Positions 55,603 through 63,872 are shown, counted from the stretch's first letter. The stretch is DNA of 64,000 nucleotides from Leisingera aquimarina DSM 24565 (GCF_000473165.1 NZ_KI421504.1:2402009-2466008); one strand, 5' to 3'. Numbers and translations are program-made. The notes: a model not told the origin generated them from the letters alone.

Positions 55603-56382
55603 ATGGATCTGGGTATTTCGGGCAAACGCGCGCTGGTCTGTGCCAGCAGTAAAGGGCTGGGGCTGGGCTGCGCCGAGGCGCTGGCGGAGGCAGGTGTGAA
55701 CCTGGTGATGAACGCCCGCGGGGCGGAGGCGCTGGAGGCTTCGGCGCAGGCGATCCGCGACGCATACGGTGTGGATGTGGTGACGGTGGCAGCGGATGTG
55801 ACTGCTCCGGAGGGCCAGAAGAAGGTGCTGGATGCGGCTGCCGGCGTGGACATTCTGGTCACCAATGCGGGCGGCCCGCCGCCGGGCATGTGGACAGACT
55901 GGGACCGCGAGGATTTCATCAGCGCGCTGGACGCCAACATGCTGACCCCGATCGCGCTGATCAAGGCGCTGGTGCCGGGCATGATCGACCGCGGCTGGGG
56001 CCGGGTTGTCAATATCACTTCGGTGTCGGTCAAATCGCCGATCCCGGTGCTGGGGCTGTCGAACGCAGCGCGCGCGGGCCTGACCGGTTATGTCGCGGGC
56101 ACCGCGCGTCAGGTGGCCGGCGAGGGGGTCATCATCAACAATCTGCAACCGGGCATTCATGCCACCGACCGTGCGGTGTCGCTGGATGGCGGTGCCGCCA
56201 AGGCGCAGGGGATCACGCCCGAGGAAGCCAAGGCGCAGCGCTGTGCCACCATTCCGGCGGGCCGCTATGGCACGCGGGCTGAGTTCGGCGCCACCTGTGC
56301 CTTCATGTGCTCGCAGCACGCGGGCTTCATGGTCGGGCAGAACATCCTGCTGGACGGCGGCGCCACCAATACCACGATGTAA
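55603..56382 (+). CDS. SDR family oxidoreductase with atypical active site
   Basis: This is a 259-aa Rossmann-fold short-chain dehydrogenase/reductase. The nucleotide loop is CASSKGLGLG in place of TGxxxGIG; NAGGPPPG matches NNAG; Ser140 is in VVNITSVSVKSP. The position of the catalytic Tyr-x3-Lys reads Leu150-Gly-Leu-Ser-Asn154, so both Tyr and Lys appear replaced. The C-terminus with VGQNILLDGGATN fits the family. Activity may be altered or absent. ATG 55603 is preceded by AAGGAGGGTGACG. It is followed ten bases later by an AlkC-like repair gene, a likely operon. Confidence 0.88.
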   Translation: MDLGISGKRALVCASSKGLGLGCAEALAEAGVNLVMNARGAEALEASAQAIRDAYGVDVVTVAADVTAPEGQKKVLDAAAGVDILVTNAGGPPPGMWTDWDREDFISALDANMLTPIALIKALVPGMIDRGWGRVVNITSVSVKSPIPVLGLSNAARAGLTGYVAGTARQVAGEGVIINNLQPGIHATDRAVSLDGGAAKAQGITPEEAKAQRCATIPAGRYGTRAEFGATCAFMCSQHAGFMVGQNILLDGGATNTTM

Positions 56383-56392
56383 GGAGCGCAGC

Positions 56393-57514
56393 ATGGCCAG
56401 CGGGTTTTCCCTGAAGGACCAGCTGTTCAACCGCGACAAGGTCCGCTACCTGGCGGGCCTTTTTGCCGCGGCTGAGCCTGGGTTTGACGCCGATGCATTC
56501 GAAGCGCAGGTCATGGCGGAGCTGCCGGCGCTGGAGCTGAAGCAGCGGATCACGCTGATTGCCGATGTGCTGGCGGATCACCTGCCGGAGGCTTTGCCAA
56601 AGGCCGCGCCGGTCCTGCTCAGGGCGCTGCCGCCGCCCTTGGACCCGGACAAGACGGATGATGATTTCGGTGATTTCATCTTTGCCCCCTTGGGGGAGTA
56701 TGTCGCTACGCGAGGTGTGGAGGCGCACTGCGGCCTGTCGCTGGACCTGCTGGAGGAGATCACCCAACGGTTTTCGATGGAATGGGCGGTCCGCCCCTTT
56801 CTGAACCGCTGGCCCGCCGAAGTGCTGGCGCGGATGCAGGACTGGGCCGGGCACTCCAGCTACCACGTGCGGCGGCTGGTCAGCGAAGGCAGCCGGCCGC
56901 GGCTGCCCTGGGGCGAGGCGGTCGGGCTGCAATTGGCGGAGCCGCTGCCGCTCTTGGACCAGCTGCACCGGGACGGCACCCGCTATGTCACCCGCTCGGT
57001 AGCCAATCATTTGAACGACATCGCCAAAAAGGACCCGGATCTGGTGATGGACCGCTTAGAGGGCTGGCACAAAGCTGGGGTGCAGGACCGCAAGGAACTG
57101 GACTGGATGACCTCCCATGCCTTGCGCGGGTTGGTCAAGGCTGGCCATCCGCGGGCGATGGCGATGCTAGGATTTGATCCGGATCTGTCATTGAAGGCGT
57201 TGATCCAGGCGCCGGAGACGGTGCGCATCGGTGAGGCCTTGGATTTCTCCTGCCGGCTGGAAGGTGCGGCGGGCGCGCCGGTGCTGGTTGACTATATCCT
57301 GCATTTCCAGCGCCCTGGCGGCAAGGCCTCGGCCAAGGTGTTCAAGCTGAAGCAGGCGAGGATCACCGGCGGCACGCTGAAGCTGGGCAAGAAGCACAAG
57401 CTGAAGGGTGATGCGACAACCTTCAAGCTGGTGCCCGGGCCGCACCGGATCGAGCTGATGGTGAATGGCAAGGTGAGGGCCAAGGCGGCGTTTGAGCTGC
57501 TGCCGGAAGGGTAG
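56393..57514 (+). CDS. DNA alkylation repair protein, AlkC-like
   Basis: This is a 373-aa protein with an N-terminal HEAT-like helical domain (about 1-265) and a C-terminal beta-sandwich (about 270-373, with VLVDYILHFQRPGGKASAKVFKLK and HRIELMVNGKVRAKAAFELL). The order, HEAT repeats and then an Ig-like domain, is that of AlkC glycosylases, which excise N3-methylated adenine and cytosine. FSMEWAVRPFLNRWPAEVLARM and SSYHVRRLVSEGSRPRLPWG are the AlkC-type pocket regions. ATG 56393 follows AAGGAGCGCAGC; the frame is open further upstream only inside the SDR gene. It is the second alkylation-repair protein in the window. Confidence 0.85.
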   Translation: MASGFSLKDQLFNRDKVRYLAGLFAAAEPGFDADAFEAQVMAELPALELKQRITLIADVLADHLPEALPKAAPVLLRALPPPLDPDKTDDDFGDFIFAPLGEYVATRGVEAHCGLSLDLLEEITQRFSMEWAVRPFLNRWPAEVLARMQDWAGHSSYHVRRLVSEGSRPRLPWGEAVGLQLAEPLPLLDQLHRDGTRYVTRSVANHLNDIAKKDPDLVMDRLEGWHKAGVQDRKELDWMTSHALRGLVKAGHPRAMAMLGFDPDLSLKALIQAPETVRIGEALDFSCRLEGAAGAPVLVDYILHFQRPGGKASAKVFKLKQARITGGTLKLGKKHKLKGDATTFKLVPGPHRIELMVNGKVRAKAAFELLPEG

Positions 57515-57528
57515 ATAGTTCTCAATCC

Positions 57529-57548
57529 GCCCGGCGGCACCGCCGGGC
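57529..57548. terminator. inverted repeat after the AlkC-like gene
   Basis: GCCCGGCGG (57529-57537) and CCGCCGGGC (57540-57548) form a near-perfect hairpin 15 bases after the stop. No T run follows. It probably marks the 3' end of the SDR-AlkC transcript. The following 205 bases up to arsM hold no supported gene or clear promoter. Confidence 0.5.
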
Positions 57549-57753
57549 AACGCTCTTCCGCCCCCGTCATGCCGGAGGCGTGCTTTCAGCACGACGGGCG
57601 GGGGCTTCGCTTGCGCCCGCGGACGGGCACCGCCCTCAGAACTCAGTATCGCACGCTCCTTCACAGTTGCGTCAGACCTCCCGCCGGCCCGATTGCCCGG
57701 GTGCCTAGGGGCCGCTATCCCAATGGTGTGGAACCATCAGAAAAGGCGCTCCC

Positions 57754-58803
57754 ATGAAACATGAAAACGTGCAGAATTATTATGGCGAGGTGCTGCAGGG
57801 CAGCGAGGACTTGCAGACCAACGCCTGCTGCACGCCGGATGCCATGCCGGACCATGTGAAGGCGGTGCTGTCGAAGATCCACGACGAAGTGCTGACCCGC
57901 TATTACGGCTGCGGTCTGATCGCGCCAGAGGCGCTGGAGGGCGCAAGGATCCTTGACCTCGGCTGCGGCGCGGGCCGCGATGTCTATGCCTTGTCCGCAC
58001 TGGTGGGCGAGACCGGCAAGGTGGTGGGCGTCGACATGACCGCGGCGCAGCTGGAGGTGGCGCGGCGCCATCAGGATTACCACGCCGAGGCCTTTGGCTA
58101 TGCCAAGTCCAACGTCGAATTTCATCACGGTTACATCGAACAGCTGGAGGAGCTGGGCCTGGAGCCGGGCTCGTTTGACATCATCGTCTCCAACTGTGTG
58201 ATCAACCTGGCCACCGACAAGGGCGCGGTGCTGCGCGGTGCGCATCATCTGCTGAAAGAGGGCGGCGAGATGTATTTCTCGGATGTCTACGCCGACCGCC
58301 GGGTGCCGCAGGCACTGGCCGAGGACGAGGTGCTGTACGGGGAATGCCTGTCCGGGGCGCTTTATTGGAACGACTTTCTGTCGATCGCCAAGGCATCGGG
58401 TTTCAGGGATCCGCGGATGGTGACCGCGCGGATGCTGACGATCGAGAACCCGGTGCTGGAGAAACGGGTGCAACCGCTGAAGTTCCTGTCGGCCACCTAC
58501 CGGCTGTTCAAACTGGCAGCATTGGAGCCTGCCTGCGAAGATTACGGTCAGGCGGTGATCTACAAGGGCACCATCGAACACGCGCCGCATGTGTTTGCGC
58601 TGGATGATCATCATGTGATCGAGGCGGGCAAGGTGGCCCCGGTCTGCGGCAACACCTGGATGATGCTGCAGGACAGCCGCCTTGCAGAGCATTTCGAGTT
58701 TATCGGCTCGTTTGATACCCACTACGGGATATTTGCGGGCTGCGGCGGCAATTCACCCTTCAACGGGCTGGAACAGGACGGTGCCGCACCGGACTGCTGC
58801 TAG
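57754..58803 (+). CDS. arsM: arsenite methyltransferase
   Basis: ArsM methylates trivalent arsenic with SAM, yielding mono-, di- and trimethyl products. The 349-aa protein has the SAM loop ILDLGCGAGRD (66-76) and VVGVDMTAAQL. It carries the arsenic-binding cysteines expected of the family: a Cys25-Cys26 pair, Cys148 in IVSNCVINL and Cys198 in YGECLSGALY. A vicinal Cys pair ends the protein. Length is normal. No arsR, arsB or arsC gene lies in the window, so it is not in a typical ars operon. An orphan transporter ATPase follows in the same direction after 78 bases. Confidence 0.93.
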   Translation: MKHENVQNYYGEVLQGSEDLQTNACCTPDAMPDHVKAVLSKIHDEVLTRYYGCGLIAPEALEGARILDLGCGAGRDVYALSALVGETGKVVGVDMTAAQLEVARRHQDYHAEAFGYAKSNVEFHHGYIEQLEELGLEPGSFDIIVSNCVINLATDKGAVLRGAHHLLKEGGEMYFSDVYADRRVPQALAEDEVLYGECLSGALYWNDFLSIAKASGFRDPRMVTARMLTIENPVLEKRVQPLKFLSATYRLFKLAALEPACEDYGQAVIYKGTIEHAPHVFALDDHHVIEAGKVAPVCGNTWMMLQDSRLAEHFEFIGSFDTHYGIFAGCGGNSPFNGLEQDGAAPDCC

Positions 58804-58881
58804 AGCGGCTTGCGGCCCTGCGGCAGGGTTGCTATCCCGGCGTGACCCCAGCGTATCGCGCGGAAACAGCCCCGAGGCCCC

Positions 58882-59988
58882 ATGAACACTGCCCCCGCCG
58901 ACCTGATCAGCACGCAAACGCCGCCGCGTCTGGAGATCCGCAACATCAAGCGCTTCTTTGAGGGGCGTGCGGTGGTGGACGATGTCTCGTTGCAGATCCA
59001 GGCGGGGCAGGTGACCTGCCTGCTGGGGCCGTCGGGCTGCGGCAAATCCACCACGCTGCGGATGATTGCCGGGGTGGAGATGCAGGACAGCGGCGAGATT
59101 TTTGTCGACGGCAAGCTGATCTGCGACACCGTGTTCCGGGTGCCGCCGGAGCGGCGCGAAATCGGGCTGATGTTCCAGGATTTCGCCCTGTTCCCGCACC
59201 TGAGCGTTGCCGACAACGTCGGTTTCGGCCTGAAGGGCAGCAAGGACGAGAAACGCGCCCGGGTCGAGGAGCTGCTGAACCGGGTGGCGCTGAAACGCTT
59301 CATCGACGGCTACCCGCACCAGCTGTCGGGCGGCGAGCAGCAGCGGGTGGCTTTGGCGCGTGCGATTGCACCCAGACCGCGTATCATGCTGATGGATGAA
59401 CCGTTTTCGGGCCTCGACAACCGTCTGCGCGACGGCATCCGGGACGAGACGCTGAGCCTGCTGAAGGAACAAGACACCGCGGTGCTGCTGGTGACGCATG
59501 AGCCGGAAGAGGCGATGCGCATGGCGGATGAAATCGCGCTGATGCGCGGTGGCAAAATCGTCCAGCAGGGCGCGCCCTACAACGTTTATACCCACCCGGC
59601 GGACAAGGCTGCAGTTTCCTTCTTCAGTGACGTGAACGTGCTGAAGGCCGAGGTGAACGGAGCCTTGGCGCGCACCGCCTTTGGCGAGTTCCTGGCGCCG
59701 GGTGTGGCGGACGGCACCGCGGTGGAGATCGTGTTCCGCCCGCAGCATCTGCGCATCGATTTCGACCGCGGCGGCCAAGGGCCGCTGCCTACCTCCAGCG
59801 ACGGCGTGCCGGCCCGCGCGGTGGTGGAGCGCGCGCGGTTCTTGGGCAGCGAAAGCCTGGTCGAGTTCCGGATGGAGTTCGACGGCTCAGTTCTGAGGGC
59901 GACGGTGCCCAATGTGTTCCTGCCGGAGCCGGGCCGTGTGATGTGGCTGACTGTGCGCCGTAACCGCTGTTTTGTCTTTCCTGACTGA
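58882..59988 (+). CDS. ABC transporter ATP-binding protein (Fe3+/2-aminoethylphosphonate type)
   Basis: This is a 368-aa importer-type ATPase with Walker A GPSGCGKST, Q-loop FQDFALFPHLSVADNVGFGL, signature LSGGEQQRVALARAIA, Walker B RIMLMDEPFSG, and H-loop VLLVTHEPEEAM. The C-terminal TOBE domain (about 265-368) is typical of FbpC/PotA-like proteins. No permease or binding-protein gene adjoins, so its transporter partners must be elsewhere. It lies between arsM and a GNAT gene. Substrate assignment to iron is a family-level guess. Confidence 0.9.
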   Translation: MNTAPADLISTQTPPRLEIRNIKRFFEGRAVVDDVSLQIQAGQVTCLLGPSGCGKSTTLRMIAGVEMQDSGEIFVDGKLICDTVFRVPPERREIGLMFQDFALFPHLSVADNVGFGLKGSKDEKRARVEELLNRVALKRFIDGYPHQLSGGEQQRVALARAIAPRPRIMLMDEPFSGLDNRLRDGIRDETLSLLKEQDTAVLLVTHEPEEAMRMADEIALMRGGKIVQQGAPYNVYTHPADKAAVSFFSDVNVLKAEVNGALARTAFGEFLAPGVADGTAVEIVFRPQHLRIDFDRGGQGPLPTSSDGVPARAVVERARFLGSESLVEFRMEFDGSVLRATVPNVFLPEPGRVMWLTVRRNRCFVFPD

Positions 59989-60030
59989 CGTTTAGAGACC
60001 ATTCTGCACCTGATGAAACAGGAGGTGCAG

Positions 60031-60882
60031 ATGCAAGGCAGCTATCAAATCAGACCCTTGGCCAGCGCGGAAATCCAGACCGCCGTGCACTGGGCTGCGC
60101 TAGAGGGCTGGAACCCCGGCCCTTGGGATGCGGCTTGCTTTGGCGCTGTCGACCCGCAAGGCTTTTGGGGCGGGTTTCTGGACGGCCGGATGATCGCCTG
60201 CATTTCGGTGGTGAACTACAGTGATGCCTTTGCTTTCCTTGGATTCTACATCGTCGTGCCGGACTGCCGCGGACAGGGTTATGGCTATGCCCTGTGGCAA
60301 AAGGCGCTGGAGCACGCTGGGAGCCGGAGTGTCGGCCTCGATGGCGTGGTGGACCAGCAAGGAAATTACCGCCGCTCCGGATTTGAACTCGCGTACCGCA
60401 ATATCCGCTTTGGCGGGGTGCCGTCTGGAGGGCCGGCAGTTTCGCAGGATTATGAAGTGGCACCGCTGACAGAAACGGGGGCAGGTTTGGAGGCGCTGGA
60501 TGCCCGCGTCTTCCCAGCGCCGCGCCGGGTGTTCTGGCAGCATTGGCTGGGGGCTGAGGGGCATGTTTCCAGTGCCGCGTATCAGCATGGCGGTCTTGCA
60601 GGCTTCGGCACCCTGCGCCCCTGCGGCAGAGGCTGCAAGATCGGGCCGCTTGTTGCCACGTCACGTCCGGCGGCAGAGGCGGTTCTGGCCCGGCTGCTGC
60701 AAGAACTGCCGGAAGGGCAGGAGGTGTTTCTGGATGTGCCGGAACCCCATGCTGAAGCGGTGGATCTGGCGTGTTCTATGGGGGTGGCGCCGGTGTTTGA
60801 AACCGCCCGGATGTATCGCGGAACTGCGCCGCGCCTGGAGACGGGGTTGATTTTCGGTGTTGCCAGTTTCGAACTTGGGTAG
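60031..60882 (+). CDS. GNAT family N-acetyltransferase
   Basis: This is a 283-aa protein with an N-terminal GNAT fold, seen in AFLGFYIVVPDCRGQGYGYALWQKAL (motif A, acetyl-CoA pyrophosphate loop RGQGYG). A second C-terminal domain of the kind found in two-domain GNATs follows (about 140-283, CKIGPLVATSRPAAEAVLARLL). I chose ATG 60031 because GGAGG ends 5 bases before it, whereas the in-frame ATG at 60013 has no ribosome site and itself overlaps that motif. The acceptor is unknown. It lies 42 bases after the ABC ATPase gene. Confidence 0.87.
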   Translation: MQGSYQIRPLASAEIQTAVHWAALEGWNPGPWDAACFGAVDPQGFWGGFLDGRMIACISVVNYSDAFAFLGFYIVVPDCRGQGYGYALWQKALEHAGSRSVGLDGVVDQQGNYRRSGFELAYRNIRFGGVPSGGPAVSQDYEVAPLTETGAGLEALDARVFPAPRRVFWQHWLGAEGHVSSAAYQHGGLAGFGTLRPCGRGCKIGPLVATSRPAAEAVLARLLQELPEGQEVFLDVPEPHAEAVDLACSMGVAPVFETARMYRGTAPRLETGLIFGVASFELG

Positions 60883-60940
60883 GGGGGGGCGCTGCCCCCG
60901 GCCCTGAGGGCCTCCCCCGGAGTATTTGCGCAAAGGTGAA
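60883..60940 (+). repeat. GC-rich dispersed intergenic repeat, copy D
   Basis: GGGGGCGCTGCCCCC forms the hairpin, followed by GGCCCTGAGGGCC (a second short palindrome), then CCCCCGGAGTATTT and a purine-rich tail with AAGGTGAA. This is the most complete copy of the family seen at 20859, 22885 and 27769. It lies between the convergent GNAT and WYL-regulator genes. Confidence 0.65.
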
Positions 60941-60949
60941 ATAGGGGGC

Positions 60950-61624
60950 TCAGGACCCGTATGGGTCGTAGTCCTGCAGGCGCTTGCCGGGTTCGTCGAC
61001 GAACAGCTCGGGTAGGGCGCTGGCCTCTTCGATCAGGTCGACCCGGAACACCCTGAAAGCGTCACGGGTCTCGCACCAGGCGGTGAGGGTCCAGACCCGG
61101 CCCCAGTACTCCATGTGCAAGGGGCGGATCTTGCGGTCTGTCAGGGTGCCGTCGATGCGGCGGTAGCTGAGCTGCAGTTTCTGGCGCGCTTTGATGGCAG
61201 CCCGGAGCGCTGGCATATGGGCAAAGCCGCGCGCTGCGTCCGAAAACGGGTAGACCGCGAATTTCCAGGCGTCGGCTTCGGCGATGGTCTGTTCCGGCAG
61301 CACCGCGTCCACCTTGGCCGCCAGCGACAAAGCGGCGGATTTGAGGTCGGGGTCGGCGGCCTCGGCCACGATGGCCATGCCGAGGTTCAGCGCTTCCAGC
61401 TCCTCCGGCGTCAGGGTCAGCGGCGGCAGGCTGATCTGCTCGCGCACCATGTAGCCGACGCCGCGCTCGCCCTCGACCGGCACGCCGGAGGCTGCCAGCG
61501 TGTCCATGTCACGGTAGATGGTGCGGGTCGAGACCTCCAGCCGTTCGGCAATGTCCTGGGCGCGATGCAGCTTGCCGTCGCGCAGGATCTGGATGATTTC
61601 GAAAAGGCGGTCGGTGCGGCGCAT
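60950..61624 (-). CDS. YafY-like WYL-domain transcriptional regulator
   Basis: This is a 224-aa regulator with an N-terminal HTH (RRTDRLFEIIQILRDGKLHRAQDIAERLEVSTRTIYRD; landmarks RLFEIIQIL, EVSTRTIYRDMDTL). A WYL domain follows, with LSYRRIDGTLTDRKIRPLHMEYWGRVWTLTAWCE (landmarks LSYRRIDG, YWGRVWTLTAWC) and a typical ligand-binding arginine near FRVDLI. ATG 61624; two upstream in-frame codons are less fit. It is on the minus strand behind an ABM-like gene, separated by a 13-bp hairpin. A long palindrome upstream of that gene is a candidate operator. The effector is unknown. Confidence 0.88.
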   Translation of the reverse strand: MRRTDRLFEIIQILRDGKLHRAQDIAERLEVSTRTIYRDMDTLAASGVPVEGERGVGYMVREQISLPPLTLTPEELEALNLGMAIVAEAADPDLKSAALSLAAKVDAVLPEQTIAEADAWKFAVYPFSDAARGFAHMPALRAAIKARQKLQLSYRRIDGTLTDRKIRPLHMEYWGRVWTLTAWCETRDAFRVFRVDLIEEASALPELFVDEPGKRLQDYDPYGS

Positions 61625-61663
61625 GGGAACCACCCTTGGCGCGGAGTAGGGGCAAAGGTCAAG

Positions 61664-61695
61664 GGCCGCGCCCGGCGCAGGTGCCGGGCGCGGCC
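61664..61695. terminator. strong 13-bp hairpin between ABM-like gene and regulator
   Basis: GGCCGCGCCCGGC (61664-61676) and GCCGGGCGCGGCC (61683-61695) form a perfect 13-bp stem with a 6-base loop, just after the ABM-like gene's stop on the minus strand. There is no T tract in that direction. It could attenuate read-through into the regulator or protect the first message. Confidence 0.55.
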
Positions 61696-61704
61696 AGGTT
61701 CAAG

Positions 61705-62013
61705 TCAGGACGCCATGTCCCACAGCACCTCTTCATGGCGCATTTTTGCGCTGTCCGGCGCGATGGCCTGCATCAGATCCGTGCAGAAGTCCTGCCTGTG
61801 GAATTCGGCGGCCACCTTCTGCGCCGTTTCCATATCCTTCCAAATGACATAATCGGTCCAGTGCCCGTCTTCGCCGAGACTCAGCTGCCGGTGCAGAAAG
61901 CCGGGTTGGGACCGCACAAAAGCCTCGCTGGCCTGGCTGAGAGTGACAAATTCGGCGGGACTCACGCCCGCGGCCAGTTTGAAGGTCACGATTTCGGCCA
62001 CATGTTTGCGCAT
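61705..62013 (-). CDS. ABM-like dimeric alpha/beta-barrel protein
   Basis: This small protein of about 102 aa has the ferredoxin-like dimeric barrel pattern: VAEIVTFKLAAGVSPAEFVTLSQASEAFVRSQPGFLHRQLSLGEDGHWTDYVIWKDMETAQKV (landmarks FKLAAGVSPAEFV, QPGFLHRQL, WTDYVIWKD). Such proteins include antibiotic-biosynthesis monooxygenases and stress-responsive heme-binding or unknown members. There is no predicted cofactor site. Two start codons (62016, 62013) are adjacent. It is transcribed toward the WYL regulator, and a perfect palindrome lies 45 bases upstream, so it is a likely target of that regulator. Confidence 0.78.
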   Translation of the reverse strand: MRKHVAEIVTFKLAAGVSPAEFVTLSQASEAFVRSQPGFLHRQLSLGEDGHWTDYVIWKDMETAQKVAAEFHRQDFCTDLMQAIAPDSAKMRHEEVLWDMAS

Positions 62014-62057
62014 CACGTTTCTCCTATGTGCTGTGATGGGCTGGATTTACCGGGCTG

Positions 62058-62081
62058 CAACTGACATATACCTGTCAGTTG
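62058..62081. promoter_or_regulatory. perfect 9-bp palindrome, candidate operator
   Basis: CAACTGACA (62058-62066) and TGTCAGTTG (62073-62081) form a perfect inverted repeat around a 6-base spacer TATACC, 45 bases upstream of the ABM-like start. The minus strand across the centre reads TATATG, a possible -10, so a bound protein would block transcription. The WYL regulator encoded two genes away is the obvious candidate binder, by inference. The divergent tatA start is 158 bases away. Confidence 0.6.
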
Positions 62082-62238
62082 GATGCGCAGCAGCTGCAAA
62101 AACTGCAGAATCTGCGCGTCCCGGGGTGTTTGTGCAGTGCGGGTTGCTTTCGCTCAATGCTGTCTGCGCGCTAAACCCGTAGCGAACAATTCCACCGGCG
62201 CCTGCAATCCGCGCCGGATCACGTAAGGAGACATTCTC

Positions 62239-62466
62239 ATGCTCAACAATATCGGCCTTCCCGGCATTCTGCTTATCGCTGTTGTGGTTCTGGTCCTGTT
62301 TGGCCGCGGCAAGATTTCCTCGCTGATGGGCGAAGTTGGCAAAGGTATTACCTCGTTCAAGAAGGGCATCAACGAAGGCAGCAAGGAGCTGGAAGAAGAC
62401 GCGGCGGACGTGGCCAAGGATGTCACACCCGATGCCGAATCTGCGGCCGAAAAAGACAAGGCCTAA
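62239..62466 (+). CDS. tatA: Sec-independent protein translocase protein TatA
   Basis: TatA forms the variable pore of the twin-arginine export system. The 75-aa protein has one N-terminal helix ([19 protein letters not shown], with the conserved FG before the hinge), then the amphipathic helix ([20 protein letters not shown]) and an acidic tail. AAGGAG precedes the ATG by a normal distance. It is followed six bases later by tatB and then tatC, the standard order. Confidence 0.94.
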   Translation: MLNNIGLPGILLIAVVVLVLFGRGKISSLMGEVGKGITSFKKGINEGSKELEEDAADVAKDVTPDAESAAEKDKA

Positions 62467-62472
62467 GCGCGG

Positions 62473-62952
62473 ATGTTCGATCTTGGGTGGACCGAACTGC
62501 TGGTCATCGGCGTGGTCGCGCTGATCGTGGTCGGCCCCAAGGACCTGCCGGTGCTGTTCCGCAATGTGGGACGGTTCGTGGGCAAGGCCAAGGGGATGGC
62601 GCGCGAATTCAGCCGGGCGATGCATGACGCGGCGGATGAGGCCGGGGTCAATGATATGGCCAAGGGGCTGAAGGCTGCGTCGAACCCGATGGGGACCGCC
62701 ATGGACGGGGTGAAACAGGCAGCGCAGGACATGGCCAAGTCGATCGACCCGACCAAATACGACCCCGAAAGCGAAACCGGAAAGCTGGCCGCTGAACGCG
62801 CTGAGGACGCCAAAAAGATCCAGGCGTCCACTGCGCGCGCGGCAGCCGAGCGCAAGGCGCGTGAGGCAGAGGCGGCGCTGGCCAAGGCGGAAGAGGCCGA
62901 GGCGGCGCTGAAACCTGCGGCGCCGAAAACGGAAGAAGAGGCCAAGTCATGA
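62473..62952 (+). CDS. tatB: Sec-independent protein translocase protein TatB
   Basis: TatB binds TatC to form the twin-arginine substrate receptor. The 159-aa protein starts [38 protein letters not shown] (landmarks [23 protein letters not shown]), with the Glu in the membrane helix and the GPKDLP hinge that distinguish TatB from TatA. An amphipathic helix and a long Ala/Glu/Lys-rich helical tail follow. It overlaps tatC by four bases. Confidence 0.94.
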   Translation: MFDLGWTELLVIGVVALIVVGPKDLPVLFRNVGRFVGKAKGMAREFSRAMHDAADEAGVNDMAKGLKAASNPMGTAMDGVKQAAQDMAKSIDPTKYDPESETGKLAAERAEDAKKIQASTARAAAERKAREAEAALAKAEEAEAALKPAAPKTEEEAKS

Positions 62953-63851
62953 GCAAGACGGATGAGATCGACGACTCAACCGCGCCGCTGATCGAGCATC
63001 TGGCCGAATTGCGCAACCGGCTGATCCATTCGGTTGCGGCGTTTGTCGTAGGCATGGTGATCTGTTTCACCGTGGCAACGCCCGTTTTCAATTTCCTGAC
63101 CGCGCCCCTGTGCCAAGTGCTAGCCGAGGGCGGGCAGGACTGTGCGCTAATCTTCATCAGCCCGCAGGAGGGCTTCTTTGTCGCGATCAAGATCTCCTTC
63201 CTGGGCGGCTTTATCCTGGCGTTTCCCTATATCGGGTTCCAGATGTGGCGGTTTGTGGCGCCGGGGCTGTACAAGAATGAAAAGGGCGCGTTCCTGCCCT
63301 TTATGATCGCCTCGCCCTTCATGTTCATTCTGGGCGCCAGCTTTGCCTTTTATGTGGTGACACCGCTGGCCTATGATTTCTTCCTTGGGTTCCAGCAGTT
63401 TGGAACCGGCGGCGAGGCTGTCACCGGCGAAGAGGTGAACCAGGGGCTGAGCGTGGTGTTCCAGGGCTCGGCGCAGGAGTATCTGAACCTGACCATCAAG
63501 TTCATCGTGGCCTTTGGCCTGTGCTTTCAGCTGCCGGTGCTGCTGACGCTGATGGGCAAGGCCGGGCTGGTCAGTGCCGAAGGGCTGGGGGCCGTCCGCA
63601 AATACGCGGTGGTGGCGATTCTGGTGCTGGCCGCGCTGGTGACACCGCCGGATGTGATCACCCAAGTGATCCTGTTTGTGGTGGTCTATGGTCTCTACGA
63701 GATTTCGATCTTCCTGGTTCGCCGGGTCGAGGCCAAGCGTGAAGCCAAGCTGCGCGCCGAGGGGTATTATGACGATGAGGACGAAATGGACGCCCATCCC
63801 GACGATCCGATGATGGCCGAGTTCGAGGTTGAGGACGGCAAGGACAAGTAA
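62949..63851 (+). CDS. tatC: Sec-independent protein translocase protein TatC
   Basis: TatC is the six-helix membrane core that recognises the twin-arginine signal. The 300-aa protein has [21 protein letters not shown] at its start (LxEHLxELRxR signature), [41 protein letters not shown], and [17 protein letters not shown] charged C-terminal tail rich in Asp/Glu follows. It completes the tatABC operon and ends shortly before a terminator. Tat export serves cofactor-containing periplasmic enzymes, such as those using the MoaA-derived molybdenum cofactor. Confidence 0.96.
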   Translation: MSKTDEIDDSTAPLIEHLAELRNRLIHSVAAFVVGMVICFTVATPVFNFLTAPLCQVLAEGGQDCALIFISPQEGFFVAIKISFLGGFILAFPYIGFQMWRFVAPGLYKNEKGAFLPFMIASPFMFILGASFAFYVVTPLAYDFFLGFQQFGTGGEAVTGEEVNQGLSVVFQGSAQEYLNLTIKFIVAFGLCFQLPVLLTLMGKAGLVSAEGLGAVRKYAVVAILVLAALVTPPDVITQVILFVVVYGLYEISIFLVRRVEAKREAKLRAEGYYDDEDEMDAHPDDPMMAEFEVEDGKDK

Positions 63852-63872
63852 GCCAAAAGCGGTTTGAAACAG

